Origin: Pseudo-nitzschia pungens
Lineage: Eukaryota > Bacillariophyta > Bacillariophyceae > Bacillariales > Bacillariaceae
Length of the DNA stretch: 64,000 nucleotides
Assembly: GCA_037355855.1 (NCBI GenBank)
Contig: CM074759.1
Span: forward strand, 4,464,001 to 4,528,000
Reading direction: 5' to 3'
Shown: piece after piece, positions 44,051 through 55,371 of the stretch
How positions within the stretch are numbered: position 1 is the stretch's first letter
Layout: every line of letters begins with the position of its first letter
The notes under the pieces: model-generated
Seen by the model: the letters and a program-made list of their open reading frames with translations, nothing else
Databases searched by the model: none
Told to the model about the DNA's origin: nothing
Translations under genes and position numbers: made by a program

Positions 44051-45545
44051 CCTGACTGCGGGATGGATAGCTTGGGGTTGTACGCTGGGTTTGAACCAGG
44101 GTACAGCAGCAACAACAGGTCCAACGTTGTTCTGGACAGGAAAAAACTCCAGGGGATCCAAAAAGAACTGGAGCACTACCAGAAATGGCACGTTCGAAAC
44201 CCACAGAGGTGCTCTGGAGTTACAGAATTTGGAAACTCCAGTAGACCACTGCAAATCGTGTAGAAACAAACTGGCATTGAGCGAGGCAATTAAACCAGGG
44301 AAGCTGCTTGCTTGAAAACAGGGGCTTTAGTAGGAACACTTAGGGACCGGGAGAGATCAATGGCAGGGCACACTTAAAAGGCTCAAGAGGGAACTTGAAG
44401 TTCAAACTCGCAAGTACTTATAAGTGGAAACAGTATCCAGGGGCAATTGGCTTGAAAACAGGGACCTTGAGCGAGGCACTTAGGGACCAGGGAAGCAGTG
44501 GAAACAGTATCCGGGGGCAATTGGTTTGAAAACAAATACCTTGAGCGAGACACTTAGGGACCAGGGAAGCTGCTTGCTTGAAAACAGGGGCTTTAGTAGA
44601 AAGACCTAGGGACCAGGGGGAGGCTTGTGTCTTGAAAACAGAGTCGAACTTGAAGTTCAAGTTGGGGTTGCTTAATAGCGAAAACACTTAGGGATCAGGG
44701 AACTCGCGAACACTTAGGGACCAGGGAAATTGTAGTCTTGAAAACAAGGGGCTGTAGTAGCTGTAGTCTTGGAAACAAGAGTGCAATAAGTAGGAGGTAC
44801 TTAGGGATCGGTTGGTCTTGGCTTGAAAACAGGTGTAGTAGGGGAAGCCTTAAGCGAAAACACTTAGGGACGAGGGGGCTTGGCTAGGAAACAGGGGTAC
44901 TCTTAAGTGATAAACACTTAAGGAGCAGTGGGCAATTGGCTTGAAAATAAAGGGGGTAACTGGAAGATATGCTCGCGAACTTGCAAATACTTAGGGATCA
45001 GCGCGGAGGAACCTTCTAGAAGGGGGGTGTATATGTGTTCGATCTTGAAGAATGTAGAACGTTAAGTGGGTTCGATCTTGAAGAATGTAGAACGTTAAGT
45101 GGGTTCAACCTTGAAGGATGTAGAACTTTAAGTGGGTATCACTTAAGGGGCTTGAAAGACTGTATAGCTTTAAATAATAAGGTAGCTTGAAAACAGATCG
45201 AAAAACAAACCGAGCTCGGAAGCGAAACAGAATCAGCTGTAGAATTAGTACTGGAACCACTGTAGGAAATTATGTGTCCTTGTTTTCGCTTGCCGAAGCT
45301 TGTTGCTGCCGATCGACCGACCGACACGGAAACAAGCAACCAAAGCAACCAAAGGGAGCAAGGAGCAGCCAAACAAACAGCAGAATCAGATAGGGGAGGT
45401 CTCTGTTAATAGGTGTAGTGCTTGGTTTTGTTGTAGGAGCTTTAGAAGTGAGTGAGATATCAAAGGGGAAAGTTGTGTAGAAATCTACTTGTTTTAAGTA
45501 CTGGAACATCGGAACGTCGGACAAAATGCGCGATGCGAAAATTGT
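44051..45545 (-). promoter_or_regulatory. LINE-b 5'UTR, distal part with palindrome cassette
   Basis: Includes CAGCAGCAACAACAGG...GTTCTGGAC (about 44103-44137), the CACAGAGGTGCTCTGGAG block (44201-44218), repeated ACACTTAGGGACC words and ACTTATAAGT (44416-44425; the neighbouring ACTCGCGAGT has mutated to ACTCGCAAGT). A tandem ~36-bp repeat (TTCGATCTTGAAGAATGTAGAACGT type) lies at about 45036-45130. It ends with the GC-rich 5' terminus at 45545. Confidence 0.6.
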
Positions 45546-45566
45546 GATTTGGAACTCAGGAGACAT
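45546..45566. repeat. Target-site duplication of LINE-b, right copy
   Basis: 21 bp identical to 19317-19337; LINE-a ORF2 resumes directly after it. Confidence 0.93.
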
Positions 45567-47885
45567 CAACTGGATGAGTCTCATCTTATCCACTCTATAT
45601 TCACCAGGTTTCTTGAAGATCTCAACATCAGTGATGACCTGCCAAGCAGAAGGAGAGAAGCCAACAATCAAAGGGACGGATCTCAGGAGAGTGTCAAACT
45701 TGTTCAGCTGGGGATCCAGGGCAAATGCCTTGTGGTGGGCAAAACTCAAACAAGAAGGTTCACTTGCTGTGCGTTCCCTCTGGCGTTTCCAGGCAGCAGC
45801 ATTGTCAGCTGGACACACTGAATAGTCAAAGGGGGGCAAACTCAGAATAGAGTCAGGGACTTTGAGACAGGAAAGAAATTCAGAAAGGTATTTGTCAGTG
45901 GCAACAGGAGGAGTATATGTGCCATCAAGAACTTGAGCAGAAGCATGGGCTGTGCCTAGGTAGCCAAAATCCTCAATGAAGGAGGGAGTCATGGAAGGAG
46001 TGCCAAGACACTGCTGTTGACGCCGGACATTGGATTCAGCCATAGCTGGTACCATAGTAGACTGGGACTCCAAGACCTGTTCAACACCATCATGGCCAAC
46101 TGCAATAGCGCGCAAGACTGCTGACTTGTTGACACGTCCCCGAATAGACCGAGCAGCGAGACCAAGCTCTCGTTGAAGACGTTCCCTGCGCATCCTGGCA
46201 CGAATCTGGGAAGCATGCTGGTTGTGAGGCTTGCCTTCAGCAAGAAGTGCATCCACCTGGCCTTGATTGAAGGAGTCTCTCCATGAGGGGGCCAATTTCT
46301 TCACTGCCCGGTATTGCTTGTAAGCTTGTTTCAGATGGAGGAGAGCACTGGAAAGGTCACTGTGTTCTCCTTTGTAGAGAGAAAGCTTGCAGGCCAACCT
46401 TTTCAAAACAGTATGACTGGTGGACACACCCTGTCTCAACTTAACAACACGCCGCCAAAAGTCAATGGTATCACGATAGACTTGCAGCTTTGGTGACCAT
46501 GGAACCAAACCAGCTCTAGTGTGGCAGAGGTTTTGTTCAACAGAGAGCCTGAGAGAGGTAGAGGTTTCATGGAGTACGTCATATGTGGTGATGAGATCAG
46601 TGCGCACAGAAATATCCCCAGACTGAAACTGAGCCAGGAGGTGCTCCAGCTTAGCTTGGAGAGAAAACACTCCAGCCTTGAGAAAGCTGTGCCTCACTCG
46701 CTTGAAATACCGTTGTCGCAGATGAGGGTGGGAGGACTGGAGTTTGGAATGAGAGAATCTCACAGGAGGTGGCAAATGTTTGCCCATGAGGCTGCAATTA
46801 CAAACCTCAATCCAAAGCAGTCTATGGTCAGATTCCATACCATGGGCACCTCCAAAGGGACAATACCCAGCCCGGAGAACATCAACATTCTCAGAGACCC
46901 AAATGGCATCAATTGGTGTTCTGGTAGTGTTGCGGTTGTGAGTGGCAGGAGGAGAAGACTTACTATGAAGTGTAAGAATGGCCTCTCTGAAACCAAGAGC
47001 CTTGAGCTCAAAAGACAAGCCATCAGTCCGAACATCAGCATTCTGGTCAATCCCAACAATGACTTGATCACCTGCACCCAGACAGACTTGAAGGGCAGCA
47101 GTTAAATCCCTGTGAAAGAGAATGCATGGATTGGGACTGAAAAGATTTTCAGCTGCTTGAAAGTATCGGTACTGTTGATTCCAGACTGAGCCAAGATCCC
47201 TATCATTTTCAACTGGGCAGTAGGCAGAAAACATGGTGACATTGTAGCCATCCCTGCCCTGAAACTTGACAAAGGACCATCTGCCAAGACCAGATGGATC
47301 AGCTCCATGTGCAACCTTGTGGGAGCTGAACAGCTGGTCAATGGAAAAACCTGTGCCGCCAGGCTGAAGCCAAGAGCAGGCAGAAGCTTCATGCTTGTTG
47401 TTAGCAAGATAGGAAAAACTTGAGGGACTGACATTCTTCATGCGCCGATTGAAAAGATCACAGGGCAGGAGTTTGGATTCATTCAAACAATGTTCAGCAA
47501 AAAGAGCCACACTGGCATTGCTCTTGACAAATTGACGGGCGTTGTGCTTGGACATGGACATAAAGGCAGCTCTGCGCTGTGGTCCAATGTTTTGGAAAGT
47601 GATGATGGTGGAGTTATAGGATGGAGCTTGAGGGAAGGAATGACCAAAACTGTCAGAATCCTTAGCAGCAAGAGAGTCTCCATGAAGAGTTAATTGGACA
47701 AAATGAGAGACAGGGGAAGAGGCAGAGGGGGAAAAGGGAGAAACAGGAGAAGCATTGATGGGATTTGGATTGGAAGGCATCCCATCACACCTCATACCAG
47801 AAGAGCTAACCATGATCAGAAGGAAACCGAGTCTGTCGCACGGAAGGAAGAGTTGCCGGAGCTGATTTGGTGGAGACATTGGCAT
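45567..47885 (-). pseudogene. LINE-a ORF2, N-terminal part (APE endonuclease and start of RT)
   Basis: Starts MPMSPPNQLRQLF at 47885 and runs without stops to the LINE-b insertion in the RT fingers (QLMSPEFQI). APE motifs are present: LFAEHCLNE, WSFVKFQGRDG, VIVGIDQNADV, RTPIDAIWV, ESDHRLLWIE. It is the upstream half of the gene at 16251-19337. Split by LINE-b, so broken. Confidence 0.88.
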
Positions 47886-50800
47886 GGCTCAAATCACTGA
47901 CACTAGCATCATGACTGGAAGAGAATGCAATTGCAGCAACTCCAAGCCTCAATGCAGAGGCTGCATCTTCCCCACCACAGGCAGCAGGAACTGCAGTTGA
48001 GGACTCAGGAGAGGCCACAGGGAGGTCACCAGCCATGGCATCATGGGGAGGGTCAGGAACTGCAGGGGGAACTTCAGGAGAGATACCAGGGGAGGCATCA
48101 GCCTTGGCCACATGGGTAGGATCACCGCCAGGAGGAACAGCACCTGCAGGCGCTGAGGCCTGGACAGCAGTAAGATTGGATGTGCCTGTCGCTAAAGTAT
48201 CCATGGATTGAGAATCATCAAAGCCTCCACCACCACTGTCAGCACGGGCTTGGAGGTTAAAGTGCAAATCCAGATCAAAAGTGAGATCAGGAGCAAGGTC
48301 AACTGACAAGTCATCATCAACAAGTTCCCAATCTCGTGCATCCCCATCACCAAAAAAGGGAAGAGAGTTATCCTGCATTGGATCTGCAGCAGGTGCAGTT
48401 TCCACAACACAATTGACTGCATCATCCCAATGGTAAGCTTCCATTTCAGTCAAGCACTCAGAAGAGAACCATTGTCTAACACAAGAACCATACTGAGCTT
48501 CCAGAAAAATAGGCAGGAAAGACAACATGGCCATTGCTTCAGCCTTGGTAGTGATGTTGTACAAAGCAAGGATCTCGCCTCGGTATGAACTGGTATCAAC
48601 AGAAAGAAAAAGAGGCCATGACCAATTGTCACGGGTTCTGATACCTAGAAGCACACTGCGCAGTGTCTTCAAACCCAGCCCTTGGCCCAAGTCAACTGGA
48701 AGATCAAGATCAACTACCCCCAGAACAGGAGCAGTTTCATGGCTCTCAATAAATTTGGCTTGGCGGTGCTTAGCCTGGCGAACAGTCTTGAGCTTGGAGG
48801 GGGGAAGAGGTCTGTCAGAAGGATTGGTAGCTGTCTCAATAAACTTGTAGAATTTACCATCAGGTAAAGAGGCAATGTCTGAAGGTTTGCAACGGTTGAA
48901 CTGGGCTTTGAGGAGCTTAACAGTTTGGGCGCGCTTTGTTGCATCACATAAAACATGAGCAGCCAGAACCGGATTGGGATCAGGAGTTCTGGAGTTGTCA
49001 AGGCTGATATTCTTCCTGATAACAGCAATAGGACATGCCTGAAACCTGGGATGAGTCTGAAGCAATTCGTTGTAGTGGTCAAGATCAAAACTCTGCATGT
49101 AAGATCCAAGGAGAAAGCCACAGGTGACAATAACTGGGGCCTGTATGTGGTCATATTTCAGCTCCATGTCACGGTCTCTGAGCCTCTGGAGCAATTGTGC
49201 TGAAAAGAGTTTCTCCAGGGAAGCACTGTGTCCCAAAAAGAAGCGTAGATGAGGAGCAGTTCTACTGCGAAGCCAGAGCTGAGCAACATACAATTCCAAG
49301 GTCTTCCTGTCAGGAAGTGTCGTCCAAAACTTGGTAACAGGCTTGGCCTTGGGGTTGAGCCTGGCTCTGGAGGGAAAAACATACAACACCAGGCGCTTGT
49401 CAACAGTCCATAGAAGATCCAAAGCTTCCTTGAGAGACTTGAGCAGCTCATCATACAGTTCCCCAGGGTGTTGTGACATCAACCTTGGAAGGGACAGAGT
49501 GACATAAGAACTATGAGAACACTTGGTGCCAGCAGTGACATCCACTGGAGCTCTAGAATCACTGGAGCAAACCCCTCGGCGTTGGAGGAAATGCCCAGCA
49601 GAAGAGGACAAGACAGTAGCATCACCACCACCAGGAAGAAAGGACACTGATTTGGAAGTGGAAGATTTGGAAGTGGAAGCATCATCAGCCACTGGTGGCG
49701 CAGGTGTAGGAGGGCGCTTCTTGAAATGCCAGTGAGAGCCAAGCACCTGATTGGCTGCCCACCATACTTTGCCTTCAGTGCTAGGCAAAAGGTTGCCCTC
49801 ACAATACAGGTCATCAAAACACTCAGGAGACATCTTGACCAAACCAATAAGACATTTCTTCAGAGCCTGGCCAGATGGTTGCTTGGTCCAGGCTGGGGCA
49901 GAGCCTTGAAAGCAAGCAGAGGCAATAGAAGCCAAGGAAGCTACAGAGGCATTGCGCCAGTCTGGAGTGTCCGGAAAAACCTGAGCATAAACAGGAGGGA
50001 TGGCAGTCCGGCAAATATCATGGATGGATTTCTTGTCTTTACCCTCCTTCTTGCTGAAGAAGTGTGTAGGGCTTGGACACCCAGCCCATAACCGGTTACC
50101 AGTTGGAGATTTTCGAAAGGCATGAATTGCAGATGGGATAGGAGCCTTGCCAGAACAGGGGCCCTTACCATAAAAACACCAGAGGAAGGAAGCGGAATGA
50201 GCCCTGTTGGCAGCAGCCAGAGCCTCCTGGCGTTGGGATTGGCGTGCTTGCTGCTGAGAGGGATCAGACTTCTGGGCAGAGGAAAAGGCAAGAGTAGATT
50301 GCTTGAGGATAGATGAAGCAGGGAACTTGCCTGAGGTCCCAGAGCCCTTTGGCAGCTGGGAGCCTGCCGGGTTGGATCCTGGCTGCTGGGAGACTGGGGG
50401 CCGGGGGCCAGACTGCTGGGAGCCCTGCTGCTGGGAGCCCTGCTGCTGGGAGCCCTGCTGCTGGGAGCCCTGCTGCTGGAAGCCTGAGGACTGGGAGCCT
50501 GAGGACTGGGAGCTTATCATCTTGGGGTCTGACAGCAGAGTACCTGACGACTGAGAACCTGACAGAGTACCTGACGGCGGAGGACCTGACTCCTGGGAGC
50601 CTAGCTGAGAAGCTGTTGACAGAGAAGAAGTTTGCAAGGAATCCCCTGGTGCAGAGTCCCCTGGTGCAGATTCCCCTGGTGCAGATTCAGTGCCAAGCAT
50701 CTCAACATCAGAAAGCACACCTGCAGATGAGGACACAGAAGAAGATGAAGACATATCATCAACAGAAGACCCATTCATAGAGGGTGAAGAGGCTGATGAG

Positions 50801-51015
50801 GCAGAGGAAGAGGATGATCTGGTATCAAGAGTAGGAGAGGGAGTAGTAAGAGCAGAGGTGACACTAGAATGTCTTGGAGGGGTCTTTTGCACAAATGGGC
50901 GCTTGTTAGACCGAACCCCAGAGGCAGACCGAGCAGAAGAAGGAGGCGTGGAAGATCTTTTCTTCCGGGAAGCTGCTTGGGAGGTGGGCCACCCCTTAGT
51001 GGGAGGGGGAGGCAT
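47806..51015 (-). CDS. LINE-a ORF1 protein (1,069 aa)
   Basis: Start chosen at ATG 51013-51015 (MPPPPTKGWPTSQAASRKKRSS), which aligns with the LINE-b start. The frame is open a further 75 codons upstream only because the minisatellite lacks stops. Same layout as LINE-b ORF1: basic N-terminus, Ser/Gln/Pro region with five GSQQQ units, conserved Cys/Trp-rich core (SFLWCFYGKGPCSGKAPIP), acidic tail, stop overlapping ORF2. No frameshifts. Confidence 0.88.
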   Translation of the reverse strand: MPPPPTKGWPTSQAASRKKRSSTPPSSARSASGVRSNKRPFVQKTPPRHSSVTSALTTPSPTLDTRSSSSSASSASSPSMNGSSVDDMSSSSSVSSSAGVLSDVEMLGTESAPGESAPGDSAPGDSLQTSSLSTASQLGSQESGPPPSGTLSGSQSSGTLLSDPKMISSQSSGSQSSGFQQQGSQQQGSQQQGSQQQGSQQSGPRPPVSQQPGSNPAGSQLPKGSGTSGKFPASSILKQSTLAFSSAQKSDPSQQQARQSQRQEALAAANRAHSASFLWCFYGKGPCSGKAPIPSAIHAFRKSPTGNRLWAGCPSPTHFFSKKEGKDKKSIHDICRTAIPPVYAQVFPDTPDWRNASVASLASIASACFQGSAPAWTKQPSGQALKKCLIGLVKMSPECFDDLYCEGNLLPSTEGKVWWAANQVLGSHWHFKKRPPTPAPPVADDASTSKSSTSKSVSFLPGGGDATVLSSSAGHFLQRRGVCSSDSRAPVDVTAGTKCSHSSYVTLSLPRLMSQHPGELYDELLKSLKEALDLLWTVDKRLVLYVFPSRARLNPKAKPVTKFWTTLPDRKTLELYVAQLWLRSRTAPHLRFFLGHSASLEKLFSAQLLQRLRDRDMELKYDHIQAPVIVTCGFLLGSYMQSFDLDHYNELLQTHPRFQACPIAVIRKNISLDNSRTPDPNPVLAAHVLCDATKRAQTVKLLKAQFNRCKPSDIASLPDGKFYKFIETATNPSDRPLPPSKLKTVRQAKHRQAKFIESHETAPVLGVVDLDLPVDLGQGLGLKTLRSVLLGIRTRDNWSWPLFLSVDTSSYRGEILALYNITTKAEAMAMLSFLPIFLEAQYGSCVRQWFSSECLTEMEAYHWDDAVNCVVETAPAADPMQDNSLPFFGDGDARDWELVDDDLSVDLAPDLTFDLDLHFNLQARADSGGGGFDDSQSMDTLATGTSNLTAVQASAPAGAVPPGGDPTHVAKADASPGISPEVPPAVPDPPHDAMAGDLPVASPESSTAVPAACGGEDAASALRLGVAAIAFSSSHDASVSDLSHANVSTKSAPATLPSVRQTRFPSDHG

Positions 51016-51059
51016 TGTACCAGAAGTGGAGCACTGAGGGCAGAGACACCAGCTGCGGT

Positions 51060-53760
51060 TGAGGGCAAAGGCCGGGGCAGGAGAAGCACCGGTTGAGATC
51101 AAAGCAACAATTGAAAAGCAGGCAATTGGGTGTTGGACCAACAGCAGACACGCCTCTTGGATGTGCAAGTGCCAGGTGATGACAAAGGCCGGGGCAGGAG
51201 AAGCACCGGTTGATGACAAAGGCCTGGGCAGGAGAAGCACCGATTGAGGGCAAACAACAGCTGAAAAGCAAACAATTGGGTGCTAGACCAACAGCAGACA
51301 CGCCTCTTGGAAGTGCCAGTGCCAGGTGATGACAAAGGCCGGGGCAGGAGAAGCACCGGTTGAGGGCAAACAAAAGCTAAAAAGCAAGCAATTGGGTGCT
51401 GGACCAACAGCAGACAAGCCTCTTGGATGTGCAAGTGCCAGGTGATGACAAAGGCCGGAGCAGGTGAAGCACCAGGTGAGGGCAAAGGCCGGGGCAGGAG
51501 AAGCACCGGTGGAGGGCCAACCAACAACTGAAAAGCAGGCAATTGGGTGTTGGACCAACAGCAGACACGCCTCTTGGATGTGCAAGTGCCAGGTGATGAC
51601 AGAGGCCGGAGCAGGGGAAGCACCGGTTGAGGGCAAAGGCCGGGGCAGGAGACGCACCGGTGGAGGGCAATCAACAGCAGAAAACCTCCAGTGGAGTGAG
51701 GGAGCACCAACTGAAACGCCGCGCTTGAATGGAGAAGTACCCGGTGTTGACAAAAGCCGGGGCAGGAGAGGCACCGGTTGAAGACAAAGGCCGGGGCAGG
51801 AGAAGCACCGGGTGAGGGCAAAGCAACAACTGAAAAGCAGGCAATTGGGTGTTGGACCAACAGCAGACACGCCTCTTGGATGTGCAAGTGCCAGGTGATG
51901 ACAAAGGCCGGGGCAGGTGAAGCACCGGTTGATGACAAAGTCCGGGGCAGGAGAAGCACCGGTGGAGGGCAATCAACAGCAGAAAACCTCCAGTGGAGTG
52001 CAGGAGCAACAACTGGAACGCCGCGCTTGAAAGGAGAAGCACCGGTTGATGGCAAAGGCCGGGAAAGGAGAAGCACCGGTTGAGATCAAAGCAACAACTG
52101 AAAAGCAGGCAATTGGGTGTTGGACCAACAGCAGACACGCCTCTTGGATGTGCAAGTGCCAGGTGATGACAGAGGCCGGAGCAGGGGAAACACCGGTTGA
52201 GGGAAAAGGCCGGGGCAGGAGAAGCACCGGTGGAGGGCAATCAACAGCAGAAAAACCTCCAGTGGAGTGCAGGAGCAACAACTGAAACGCCGCGCTTGAA
52301 AGGAGAAGCACCGGGTGAGGGCAAAGGCCGGTACAGGAGAAGCACCGGTTGAGAGCAAAGCAACAACTGAAAAGCAGGCAATTGGGTGTTGGACCAACAG
52401 CAGACACGCCTCTTGGAAGTGCAAGTGCCAGGTGATGACAGAGGCCGGAGCAGGGGAAACACCGGTTGAGGGAAAAGGCCGGGGCAGGAGAAGCACCGGT
52501 GGAGGGCAATCAACAGCAGAAAAACCTCCAGTGGAGTGCAGGAGCAACAACTGAAACGCCGCGCTTGAAAGGAGAAGCACCGGGTGAGGGCAAAGGCCGG
52601 TACAGGAGAAGCACCGGTTGAGAGCAAAGCAACAACTGAAAAGCAGGCAATTGGGTGTTGGACCAACAGCAGACACGCCTCTTGGATATGCAAGTGCCAG
52701 GTGATGACAAAGGCTGGAGCAGGTGAAGCACCAGTTGAGGGCAAAGGCCGGGGCAGGAGAAGCACCGGTGGAGGGCCAACCAACAACTGAAAAGCAGGCA
52801 ATTGGGTGTTGGACCAACAGCAGACACGCCTCTTGGATGTGCAAGTGCCAGGTGATGACAAAGGCCGGAGCAGGTGAAGCACCGGTTGAGGGCAAAGGCC
52901 GGGGCAGGAGAAGCACCGGGTGAGGGCAAAGCAACAACTGAAAAGCAGGCAATTGGGTGTTGGACCAACAGCAGACACGCCTCTTGGATGTGCAAGTGCC
53001 AGGTGATGACAAAGGCCGGAGGAGGTGAAGCACCGGTTGAGGGCAAAGGCCGGGGCAGGAGAAGCACCGGTGGAGGGCAAATCAACAGCAGAAAACCTCC
53101 AGTGGAGTGCAGGAGCAACAACTGGAACGCCGCGCTTGAAAGGAGAAGCACCGGTTGAGGGCAAAGGCCGGGGCAGGAGAAGCACCGGTTGAGATCAAAG
53201 CAACAACTGAAAAGCAGGCAATTGGGTGTTGGACCAACAGCAGACACGCCTCTTGGATATGCAAGTGCTAGGTGATGACAAAGGCCGGAGCAGGTGAAGC
53301 ACCGGTTGAGGGCAAAGGCCGGGGCAGGAAAAGCACCGGTGGAGGGCAAATCAACAGCAGAAAAACCTCCAGTGGAGTGCAGGAGCAACAACTGGAACGC
53401 CGCGCTTGAAAGGAGAAGCACCGGTTGAGGGCAAAGGCCGGGAAAGGAGAAGCACCGGGTGAGATCAAAGCAACAACTGAAAAGCAGGCAATTGGGTGTT
53501 GGACCAACAGCAGACACGCCTCTTGGAAGTGCAAGTGCCAGGTGATGAAAAAGGCCGGGGAAGGAGAAGCACCGGTTGGGGCAAAGGCCGGGGCAGGAGA
53601 AGCACCAATGGAGGGCAAACCAACAGCTGAAAAGCAACCCGTTGGGTGCTGGAGCAACAGCAGACACTGCTCTGGGATGTAAAAGTGCCAGGTGATGACA
53701 AAGGCCGGGGCAGGAGAAGCACCGGTTGAGGGCAAATCAACAAACTGAAAAGCACCAGTT
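51060..53760. repeat. 2.7-kb compound minisatellite in the LINE-a 5'UTR
   Basis: Tandem mosaic of three blocks: AAAGGCCGGGGCAGGAGAAG-CACCGG; AAAGCAGGCAATTGGGTGTT-GGACCAACAGCAGACACGCC; and CAGCAGAAAA-CCTCCAGTGGAGTGCAGGAG-CAACAACTG...CGCGCTTGAAAGGAG. Combined periods of ~150 bp and ~285 bp are visible; 52170-52450 and 52440-52720 are almost identical. Long minus-strand frames (up to 385 codons, PSTGASPAPAF...) result from the repeat and are not annotated as genes. Confidence 0.93.
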
Positions 53761-54507
53761 GAGTGATAGGTTGTATGCTGGGAAACAGGATACAGCAGCA
53801 ACAACAGGTCCAATGTTGGTCTGAACAAGGAAAAATTCCAGGGGAACCAAAAGAAAAGACTGGAGCACTACCAGAAGAGTCACGCTCGAAACCCACAGAG
53901 GTGCTCTGGAGTTACAGAATTTAGAAACTCCGGTAGACCACTGCAAATCGTGTAGAAACAGACTGTAGAAAAAGACTGTAGAAACCAACCACCGACAACT
54001 GGCTTGTATCAAAGACCTGGTATTAGGGACACTGCTTGCGTGAAAACAGGGGCTTTAGTAGGAACACTTAGGGACCGGGGGATATCAATGGCAGGGCACA
54101 CTTAAAAGGCTCAGGAGGGAACTTGAAGTTCAAACTCGCGAGTACTTATAAGTGGAAACAGTATCCAGGGGCAATTGTCTTGAAAACAGGGACCTTGAGC
54201 GCGACACTTAGGGACCAGGGAAACAGTGGAAACAGTATCCGGGGGCAATTGGCTTGAAAACAGGTACCTTGAGCGAGACACTTAGGGACCGGGGAAGCTG
54301 CTTGCTTGAAAACAGGGGCTTTAGTAGAAAAACCTAGGGACCAGGGAGAGGCTTGTGTCTTGAAAACAGTGTCGAACGTGAAGTTCAAGTTGGGGTTGCT
54401 TAATAGCGAAAACACTTAGGGATCAGGGAACTCGCCAACACTTAGGGACCAGGGAAATTGTAGTCTTGAAAACAAGGGGCTGTAGTAGCTGTAGTCTTGG
54501 AAACAAA
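53761..54507 (-). promoter_or_regulatory. LINE-a 5'UTR, distal part, 5'-truncated
   Basis: Same blocks as in LINE-b and LINE-c: CAGCAGCAACAACAGG (about 53794), CACAGAGGTGCTCTGGAG (53895-53912), ACTCGCGAGTACTTATAAGT (54136-54155) and repeated ACACTTAGGGACC. It stops after CTTGGAAACAA at about 54506. In LINE-b roughly 770 bp more follow before the terminus, so the 5' end is lost at the junction with integrase copy B. Confidence 0.7.
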
Positions 54508-55343
54508 TACTAGAGAAAGTAGTTGAAGTCACCAAATGGCAGCGGGGCAACGTCGACCTCTGGGGACCTGCAACTGTCCACAACAAAAATGGAAAGGATT
54601 ACCATATCCATGTCCTCACCATGGTGGACCCAGTGACCGGATGGTTCGAACTGGCTCACCTGAAGGACTCCCCAAATGCAGCAGAAACTCAACGTTTGCT
54701 AGACAGTACCTGGCTAGCAAGGTATCCGCGCCCAAAGGAAATTGGCTTTGATGGCGGGAGTGAGTTCAAAGCAGAGTTCCAAGAGCTCTGTGATAACATG
54801 GGGATGAAAAGAAAGCCTAGTGGCGCCTGGAACCCACAATCCAACTCAGTGCTGGAAAGAATCCACCAGGTCCTGAAGGACTGCCTATTGTCCTTTAACT
54901 TGGAGCAAAGGGACCTCCATGAAAAGGATCCTTTTGAAGAGTTCACTACCAAGGCAGCATACGCTATTCGAAGTGCCATCCACACCACCCTGGGATACTC
55001 CCCAGCACAACTGGTGTTCGGACGGGACATGTTCATGCCTGTGAATTTTCCAGTGGATTGGGAAGCAATCCAAGCAAGGAAACAGAAAAGTATCCACAAG
55101 AGTAACATCCGGGAGAATCAGAAGAGGATTCCCCATATCTATAAGGAAGGAGACTATGTCACCCTGGAAAGGAAGGGCATTATTCCGAAACTATCCTTCC
55201 CACGACAAGGACCTTACAAGGTGCTCAAGGCCCATGACAATGGAACTGTGACTATTGAAACTGCTCCCTTTGTAACCGACCGGGTTAATATCAGGAGAAT
55301 CCATCCCTATTATTGCAGGAATAGCCCTAAACTGGAGAAGTAG
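54508..55343 (+). pseudogene. Ty3-2 integrase, copy B (C-terminal two thirds)
   Basis: Opens at TACTAGAGAAAGTAGTTGAAG (aligned to copy A about 15297) and reads LEKVVEVTKWQRGNVDLWGP, then the D-D-E core (GFDGGSEF, NSVLERIHQ) and the C-terminal domain PVDWEAIQARKQ, EGDYVTLERKG and RINIRRIHPYYCR-like end (VNIRRIHPYYCRN), with stop at 55341-55343. No internal stops. It overlaps copy A from 15297 to 15949 with ~10% mostly synonymous differences, except for a nearly identical 110-bp stretch (54705-54815). The HHCC domain is absent. Confidence 0.85.
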
Positions 55344-55371
55344 CTCAATATAACAGTACCATGGAGGAGTA

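Larger units (their letters stand above)
19338..45545 (-). mobile_element. LINE-b: full-length APE-type LINE nested in LINE-a
   Basis: Complete from the (TTA)n 3' tail (19338) to the 5'-terminal ACAATTTTCGCATCGCGCATTT (plus-strand reverse, ending 45545), with 21-bp target duplications. Its own length is about 13.4 kb after removing LINE-c and NA-1. ORF1 is intact, and ORF2 is intact apart from the NA-1 insertion, so it was probably competent when it inserted. The 5'UTR contains a 2.4-kb array of 15-bp repeats. Confidence 0.92.
15950..54507 (-). mobile_element. LINE-a: APE-type LINE nested in Ty3-2
   Basis: The 3' end is at 15950 (AATAATAATAATATACG on the plus strand). The body is 15950-19337 plus 45567-54507, about 12.3 kb without the nested LINE-b. 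The 5' end is truncated in the 5'UTR at about 54507, where it joins integrase copy B; the family's 5'-terminal GCGC hairpin is absent. No LINE-style short target duplication is present. ORF1 is intact; ORF2 has one stop and an in-frame deletion. Confidence 0.85.

Noticed and set aside
41619..44315. Very long ORFs on both strands (up to ~898 codons) encoding TAGGL or SPPAV repeats
   Set aside because: The 15-bp tandem repeat has no stop in any of several frames; the ORFs follow the repeat and have no protein features beyond it.
51060..53900. Overlapping minus-strand ORFs of 190-385 codons (PSTGASPAPAF... repeats) and plus-strand ORFs
   Set aside because: Products of the compound minisatellite in the LINE-a 5'UTR; no conserved counterpart in LINE-b or LINE-c.
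15940..54520. Treating the ~650-bp integrase overlap as a long target-site duplication of LINE-a
   Set aside because: The two copies differ by ~10%, too much for a duplication made when LINE-a, with an intact ORF1, inserted; other LINEs here have 18-21 bp duplications.
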